Positions 57,646 through 64,000 of a stretch of DNA of 64,000 bases are shown here, piece by piece (positions within the stretch are counted from its first letter, which is position 1; each line of letters starts with the position of its first letter). Source of the DNA: Brugia malayi (lineage: Eukaryota; Nematoda; Chromadorea; Rhabditida; Onchocercidae); assembly GCF_000002995.4 (NCBI RefSeq), contig NW_025062478.1:7106001-7170000 (forward strand). The letters are read 5' to 3'. The notes beneath the pieces were generated by a model, which saw only the letters and a list, made by a program, of their open reading frames with translations, was not told where the DNA came from and did no database searches. Position numbers and translations under genes: made by a program.

Positions 57646-59478
57646 CTAAAATCATAAGATAACGCTGGAAAGCAAGAACGGTGCGCCTTCACTTCGTTAT
57701 TAAAAAATATTTAATTTTTCCGAGGGAATACCATCTTCATCCCAACATTACTTAAGCAACTGATGAAAAATGTTGGAGGTTGGTCAAAACATGATAAATG
57801 CGCCTATTTATTAACAGTTTTGATCAACAAGATTTATCTACCAGTATTTTGATAATCTACTGCGTCATCTGATCCATATAAGTTAAAGGCAGAAACCCTA
57901 TACTAAATTATTTCAGTAGATAAGATAATATGTCCAATCTTACAAGTACATAGCTTTTTGTGTGAAGACGCAATTAAGTGTATTAATATTGCACGAAAAA
58001 TAGGAGCGATTTCCTCTTACGTTAATAGAAAAACAAAGCTACCATTCTATCGTTACACTACTTCTAATCTTCTCGACACTTTCTTTCCTTTTTTTTTTCT
58101 TTTCTTTTTCTTTCTTTTCTTCCCTTGTTCTGTGCTTATATATTGTTTTTCTTTCCTTATACGATATTTCAAATAAATCTGAGTATTTATGTTCAATTGC
58201 ATACCCCAGCATTTTGAATGGGATTAAAATCACGTTAACTATTACGACTAAAGCTGTAAAAAAAAAAAAAAAAAAAAAAGACATCAGTTATGAATCTAAT
58301 CTATCGTCCAACGTCACTGTCAATATCAATTATATAGAAATAAACCCAAAATTCATGATATCACTGAGTCAAGATAAAGTTTTGCAAGTTTTTACTAGAA
58401 AATACCGTCAAGACATTCATCTAATCACGTAAGTAACGTAGTGTAATCGTTAGAAATATAATTAACAGATGAATCGTTTCTTGACAGGAAATAATCTAAT
58501 AAAATACAAATTTTGTTGATTGGTCAGTAAGACTTCTAACATCCGACCTCATACAACAAAACAAATCCATGGCATAAGAATTTGAGAGAAGAGGAATAAT
58601 TTATATGTGCATTTCACGCTACAATTACAACATTTTTAATTATTTAAACAAAAATATAAAACATAAGATATGATCAAATATATATCAACTGTATTTTCAA
58701 ATCATTGTAGTTGATAGCGCAGTTTCTTCTCAACTTGAATTAACAAATACAGTTAATTTAAAACTGGTGTCATTAAGCAAAAATCAATTTAAGTTTAGAT
58801 CAAAAAGCAGAATCCATTTCAAATGAAATTATCAGCAAACATTCTTATTATCATCTATCGTCTGATGAAGGCAGAGTCAAACAGGAGCGTGTTACGCAAC
58901 ATGCATCTGCATAAGGCGCAAAAAAAGGCAGTTTTAAATTTTATTTATAATTTTCAAAAGGTTACTAATGAAGTTAAATAAAATGAAAAAGGAAAAAAAT
59001 AATTTGGAGGAAAAAACAAGGCAAGGGGACATTTCAGCATGGAACAGCTTTTATACATACGTTATGCTCACTTAATTTTACGTGTAAAATATTGTTGTTT
59101 AGCCATATCTCCGCTGTTATTAAATTAAACAGTATTTAGCTATGAAAGCCTAAGAACCTTCCTTATATAACTTGCACCACTGTTCAAACATTGGTTTTGA
59201 CGCCAATTTGAGTATTTCGGTATTTCACAGTAGACGGGTCCGTTGCACGGTATTTCACAATACTAACGCAGTACATCATGTGGACTGCAAGTGACCTGAT
59301 CGGAAGGGCATGAGTGAAGAGGGCAGTGTGGTAGAATCACGGTAGGGTGCAACTCTCATTTTGGTCCTGTGAACATTTCACCTTTGGTTGAGATCGACAT
59401 ATTTTGCCCGATCTGATTTGAATTCTGTCACTCTTTTGATGTCTTTTTTTTTTTTTAATTCAACTGGTATTTATAGAA
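57646..59478. other. Divergent intergenic region between CCCH gene and SDE2
   Basis: About 1.8 kb with no supported gene. Contains a C/T-rich tract at 58083-58125 and a 22-nt poly(A) at 58258-58279. The part 59215-59400 is less AT-rich and is a plausible SDE2 promoter. It may also hold a missing first SDE2 exon. Confidence 0.45.
58258..58279. repeat. Poly(A) tract, 22 nt
   Basis: An uninterrupted A run in the intergenic region. No retroposed gene body is recognisable next to it. Confidence 0.85.
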
Positions 59479-61513
59479 ATGTTTATTTCTGCTTTTCGAA
59501 GGATCACTGAACTTGAGCTAATACCCGAAGACTTGTTCTACGTCACTGTTAATGGAAAGATTGTTGACTGGAAGAGTTTGGATAATGACGCTCATTTTCA
59601 AGTGCATTTCAGACTTCGCGGAGGTAAAGGAGGTGAGTTCCTCATTTTATGTTTTATAGTTATTACAGCTGGAAAACCCTGCAGTGCACTTATTTACGCT
59701 GGTTTTCAGAGTTTTAATGTTTATTGTTAGATATAAGCTGACTAGATAAGCCTCAGATGAAGGAATACGAGTGACCCAACATAAAATAGAGTTATGTTTT
59801 TAATTTATCACTTCTCTGTTAGTCCTACTATTTTAACGTGTATTTGGGATTGTTTTTTAACCTATATTATTTTTGCATTGGGATTATTTTCTGCTCTCAT
59901 TAAATTTGTACTCTGCAGGTTTTGGTTCGCTGCTTCGCTCATTTCGTATTCACCGTTCAACGAATCAGTTGATGTGCCGCGACTTGTCTGGACGACGGCT
60001 TGCTGACATTAAAGAAGAAGAGAAACTTCGCAAATGGATTGAAAAAGCAGACGAGAGGGAAGAAGAGAAACGTCGGCAAAGGTATTTTTCGGTTTTGGAT
60101 AGCTAGCCTTTTATCTTTTGCTATTTTACGTTTGTCTACAAGTTTCGGGCACGAAGTTTATATTTCCGTTTTAATTAGAGTACTTTTAGACAAGAGAAAT
60201 ATGAGAAATTAAAAGCAGGTCCTAAAAAACATGATTTCAATGATCCTGACTTTATCCAGACACGAGAAAAAATCATGGAAGAAACAGATGAAGCGTTTGA
60301 ACAGGGTAACTTTTTGATCCTTTTAATTAGATTTACCAACCTTCTCAGAATCGTCCGAAGAGACAGCGTTACTGGTTTAGTGGAATTTTGAACCGGAAGG
60401 TTTGTTTTCAAAAATTTTTAAAACCTTATTCATGGCTGATAAAAGTTTATTATGAGTCGCTGGAAAGGCCGTCGTCCGACTTCATTTACATCTTATTTAT
60501 TTATTTTTTCCAAATGTTTTGTTTATTAAGTAGAAATGCTCTTTGTTTTCAAAAACATTTTGCTTAGGCATCGCTATTGCTAAAAGTAGGAGGACTGATG
60601 AGGAATGCTTACTGAAGTCGAAACAGAAGATGAAAGTGGATCAAGGAGATGATTTAGGAGAAGGAAATGTGCCGTCGAAACGCAGAAGAATGACAACGAA
60701 TGAAGTGTCTGAATATGTGATATCTACTTTAGATGATGAAAAGTAATTTTTTTTATTTCTACGGTCAAATTCAAAGTAATTGATTTTTTCATCATTAATT
60801 TGAGAGCTAACTGACTATTACAACAAATGATGCATCTAATTTTATGTTCAAGAAATATTTTTCTATATGAAATAAGAGAATGCAATTTCACTTCGTTAAC
60901 TTGACAATAATTGTTAGAAGATTATGCATTTTAGTATATCCATCTGATAAAAATAGTTCCGATTTCAGCAAAAATAAAGTCGATGTTACTGATGGAAGAA
61001 AAATATATGTTGAAAATGAGGAAGAAAGAGCATCTCCAAGGATAGCAGGTACTCTGAATTGCTATAAATATTGGTTCTTATAATGTCATGATTCTGGAAA
61101 TGGCTGCTTTTCAATTTCTGACTTAAAAAAGTTGAGAGGTGTATTTGCAGATATGTTAATTGCCGAAAAGTCAAATGCCACCGTGGAGAAGGCATGTAAT
61201 GAAACAATGAATTTCGATATCAAACTGGATGACTATGACGATGCAAAAAAACTGGAGTCTTTGGGGCTAGACTTTTTAAAGCATGCTCTTAAAGGTTTTT
61301 TTCTAGAAGATTGTTCTATTTTCAAACTTTATTTTCAGTTTAGTGTTATTTCTAAATATCATTTTGACCTAATATCCTACATTTCTCCATTTAGTGCGTG
61401 GTTTGAAATGTGGTGGTTCATTACATGAGCGAGCAGTTCGTCTTTATTCGGTCAAAAACTTAAAACCAGAGCAGTACCCAAAAAATATCCTTGCACGTGG
61501 CAAGAAGGAATAG
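59479..61513 (+). CDS. SDE2-like protein (ubiquitin-fold, GGKGG cleavage site, SAP-like end)
   Basis: SDE2 is made as a ubiquitin-fold precursor cut after GG. The released fragment works in pre-mRNA splicing and, in vertebrates, in PCNA-linked genome stability. Exons: 59479-59632, 59919-60081, 60190-60305, 60568-60742, 60969-61048, 61151-61294, 61395-61513; 316 residues. Evidence: RLRGGKGGFGSLLRSF with the diagnostic GGKGGFGS (residues 48-55), MCRDLSGRRLADI, a charged coiled segment (KEEEKLRKWIEKADEREEEK), a KRRR patch, and at the C-terminus KLESLGLDFLKHAL and RGLKCGGSLHERAVRLYSV. The start MFISAFRR follows a TTTATAG acceptor by 2 nt. Compared with human, the first ubiquitin-fold strand is absent, so an upstream exon may be missing. 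Confidence 0.88.
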
Positions 61514-62036
61514 CGAAACTATTTGTGTATTTTTTATATACTTTTTGACATACATTGTACAGTAATTAACAGTATTCATTGCAGTTTTTAATGGATGATA
61601 AATGATGTATTAATATGCATATAATCTTTTTTTTAATGCATAATTTGTTCAAGCATTTTCGTTTAATTTGTATGCTTCTGTTTTAGATGATAAGCTTTTA
61701 AAGGAACTTCCTTTAGAAACTTTGTAATTCCTGTTTTTTGATTTTCTTATCTCGGTTTTTTGACCATGAAATTCAGGATATGGATTTGAGATGCTAATGT
61801 CTGTTGATTGTATATTTAACAATGATTATAAAGTTTATAAAGCCTAATTTTAAACCGATTTCTAATTCTTATGAGTTCCCATTAAAGTAATTTTCGTGAT
61901 GTGCAGATATATTTTTCTGAATGTTCGGTCACATTGTTTAGGGTTGGGATATTTACGTAATTATGATTTTAGATAAAGGGGAAGTAAAAATGAGGGATCT
62001 TAAATTTCAATGGTTTTAATTGTTTTTGATTTCAGA
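61514..62036. other. Spacer between SDE2 and RSL1D1-like gene
   Basis: 523 nt, AT-rich, same-strand neighbours. It ends in TTTCAG directly before A-ATG of the next gene. No AATAAA was seen after the SDE2 stop. These features fit an operon intercistronic region but do not prove it. Confidence 0.4.
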
Positions 62037-63774
62037 ATGAAGCACCTACTTATCGGTGAAGATTTATTTGATCAGGTATGTAAATTTGTTTTGTGAATTG
62101 CTCTACTTTTCTGTTATAAATATGGAAAACAAGTATTCCTCTGCAGTGATAAATTTGATTTCGATCTCCTATAGGATTTGGAAGTGAATGTTTCATCCGA
62201 TGATGGAAAGGACATTCCAATTAATAAGAATGATGAGGCTGAAGTGTCAGCCGTCTTGACTCAGGTTGAGCAGAAGGTATATATATATATATATTGCTTT
62301 ATATTGTTTGGAGAACTTTATTAATTGAAATGTTTCTTGATGTTAATGATGCATTTTGGGGAAGGTTTCTATAAAGTAATAAGGACTTTTAGATAGAAAA
62401 AGGAAATTCTTTTGTTTGACGAGGCGCTTCTGAGTTTATTAGAATCTTCTACAAGCTCCCTAGCCTTAAATTTAATGGAAAGTGTTTCAGCATGTTAATG
62501 ATATAGAGAATGATATTACAGGTTAGGGAAGCCGTGAATGTTCTAATAAAAGTCACTGAAAAGAATGGAAAGAAAATGTTGTTTCCTGAAGTTGATAAGT
62601 TGCTCCATGTTCAGTTTGTCTATAAAAAACCGAGCACCATACACACTAGACATCGTGTCAAACGCTTGTGAGTTATCGATTGTTGTTATTCACTAGGCAA
62701 TACGGGATATTTGTCTCATCTTTAAAAAGAAATCTCTGTGAGATCAATTTCGGTAAATTTTTTTAGTTGGTTGATGGAAAGTTGCAGATAAGCTTAGCTT
62801 TTTTTTTTTGGAGATTTTCTTGAAAAAAAAAAAAAAAAAAACGTAGTTCAAACATGGTTGTTTTTCTGGTTAAACTTGATTTTCATAATTAAATTTGATT
62901 GATCATAATTTAACTTGATTTGAAAAATGAGTAAACAATATACATTTTTACCGATATACGTATATCATAACTTTGATTCTCCCTATTAGGCTAGAAATTT
63001 TTTGACATCAAACTGTTAATGATCCAAACACCATGGCACATAGATCCATGTAGACATGATATATATAAGTCATAGCATTACGATGATTGAATAAGTGGAT
63101 TGTGAATGAGTGGATTGTATTCTTCACGAAAAGGAAGCTAAATTACTTTCATAGTTCTTTATTTTTGTGACAGTTAACTTTGTCGCGTTTATTAAATGAA
63201 TACGATGACTACAATTTTTCATTTTTCTGCAGCGTTTTACCGCACCCATTACATGAAAAGGGCAATACTACTATCTGCTTGATTATGCGAGACTTAGACC
63301 AATCCGCAAAGGCAAAATTTGACCCTGATGTTGACAAGCAATCAAGAATTTGGGCCGAAAGGTTGGAGCTTGAATCCGGAATTACTAAAGAGCACGTGCA
63401 AAAGGTATTTTTTGATTTTTGAATAGTAGTACGATTCATTCGTTGGAATCACAGAAATATTGACATGTTGTAAGGAGTGCAGTTTCTAGTACAAATTAAA
63501 TCTGTGTCTTAACGAATTTCTTCCCAAGAAATAGATGGCTCTGTCATGGTGGTGTTTGATTTGTAGTGGCATTTGTATTATGGCAATCCTTTTTAACAGT
63601 TAGCTGGAAGCAAATAATATTTGAGATTTTGACAAAGCGACAGCTGGAGAGAGAGTATCATTCGTATTATGATAGACGTCAGCTGGCATCTGCTTATGAT
63701 ATCTTTTTGGTGGACGTTTTAGTCGAGAAAAGCGTCATACGTTTTTGTGGCAAAGAGTTCCACAAAGCAAAAAA
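62037..63774 (+). CDS. RSL1D1-like ribosomal-L1-domain nucleolar protein, 3'-truncated by window edge
   Basis: Nucleolar protein of the L1-domain family (human RSL1D1, yeast Utp30/Cic1), linked to ribosome biogenesis. Exons: 62037-62075, 62175-62276, 62522-62667, 63233-63404, 63611-63774, ending at a GTAAGG donor; about 207 residues seen. Family cues: QKVREAVNVLIK (human QVRKAVDALL), RFVLPHPLHEKGNTTICLIM (human RLTLPHSI then ICLF), and EREYHSYYDRRQLASAYDIF, VDVLVEKSV and GKEFHKAKK (human EYKSY, LLSSFDFFLTD, IGRHFYQRKK). An acidic leader (DLEVNVSSDDGKD) precedes it. The ATG lies 1 nt after a TTTCAG acceptor. The last acceptor (TGGAAG at 63605-63610) is chosen for phase and alignment. The remainder is beyond the window. 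Confidence 0.8.
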
Positions 63775-64000
63775 GTAAGGTTTTTAAGGGACCTTCTCTC
63801 CTCTTTTAGTTATCCAAATTCATGTTTAGCATACCTTCATTTAGTTAGTATTAGATATGAATCTCTTTTCACAGTTTTAATCACAAATTTTTTTATCTCA
63901 TATATTACCATAAAAATCCTTGAGTTTTTATATCTGTGGAATTTTTACTTACATCTTTGTAATTCGTACTGTGAAAATTATATTTCCTTAATATAAAGTT

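Overview
This is a window of eukaryotic nuclear DNA, almost certainly from a nematode and most likely a spirurid or filarial-type parasite. It is very AT-rich, with genes broken into many short exons separated by mostly short introns ending in (T)nCAG. Several genes have a strong 3' splice acceptor only a few bases upstream of the start codon, the signature of spliced-leader trans-splicing. The best-matching families include FLP-34-like, Msp1/ATAD1, KRR1 and RBM25. The species call is inference. All gene models were built by eye, by matching splice sites, reading phase and family alignment from memory; no database search was run.

Layout. 1-3687 (+): 3' two-thirds of a canonical poly(A) polymerase, cut by the left edge. 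6071-15161 (+): a 28-exon gene resembling TASOR, the scaffold of the HUSH silencing complex. 15162-19516: gene-poor. 19517-25110 (+): syntenin, a tandem-PDZ adaptor. 25111-33521: gene-poor, apart from a two-exon minus-strand gene at 27002-27381 encoding a secreted precursor of an NPY/FLP-34-like RYamide neuropeptide. 33522-35680 (-): KRR1, a ribosome-biogenesis KH protein. It is divergent from 36054-45290 (+): RBM25, an RRM/RE-rich/PWI splicing factor. 46397-51237 (+): DNA primase large subunit, convergent with 52038-54218 (-): ATAD1/Msp1 AAA ATPase. 55533-57629 (-): a proline-rich protein with a single CCCH zinc finger. 59479-61513 (+): SDE2. 62037-right edge (+): an RSL1D1-like ribosomal-L1-domain protein, incomplete at 3'.

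Functionally the window is mostly housekeeping RNA and chromatin biology (polyadenylation, splicing, pre-rRNA processing, silencing, replication priming), plus one membrane-trafficking adaptor, one mitochondrial quality-control ATPase and one neuropeptide. SDE2 plus RSL1D1, and possibly a small ORF plus KRR1, have the orientation and spacing of nematode operons.

The most interesting items are the NPY-like neuropeptide precursor, which is too small and too split to appear as a long ORF; the nematode TASOR homologue; three independent GC-AG introns supported by reading phase; a candidate poison exon in RBM25; a 119-codon ORF antisense to RBM25 exon 1 and just upstream of KRR1; and a perfect 17-bp-stem hairpin in the gene-poor region. 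No tRNA, rRNA, CRISPR array, intact transposon or bacterial-type element was recognised.
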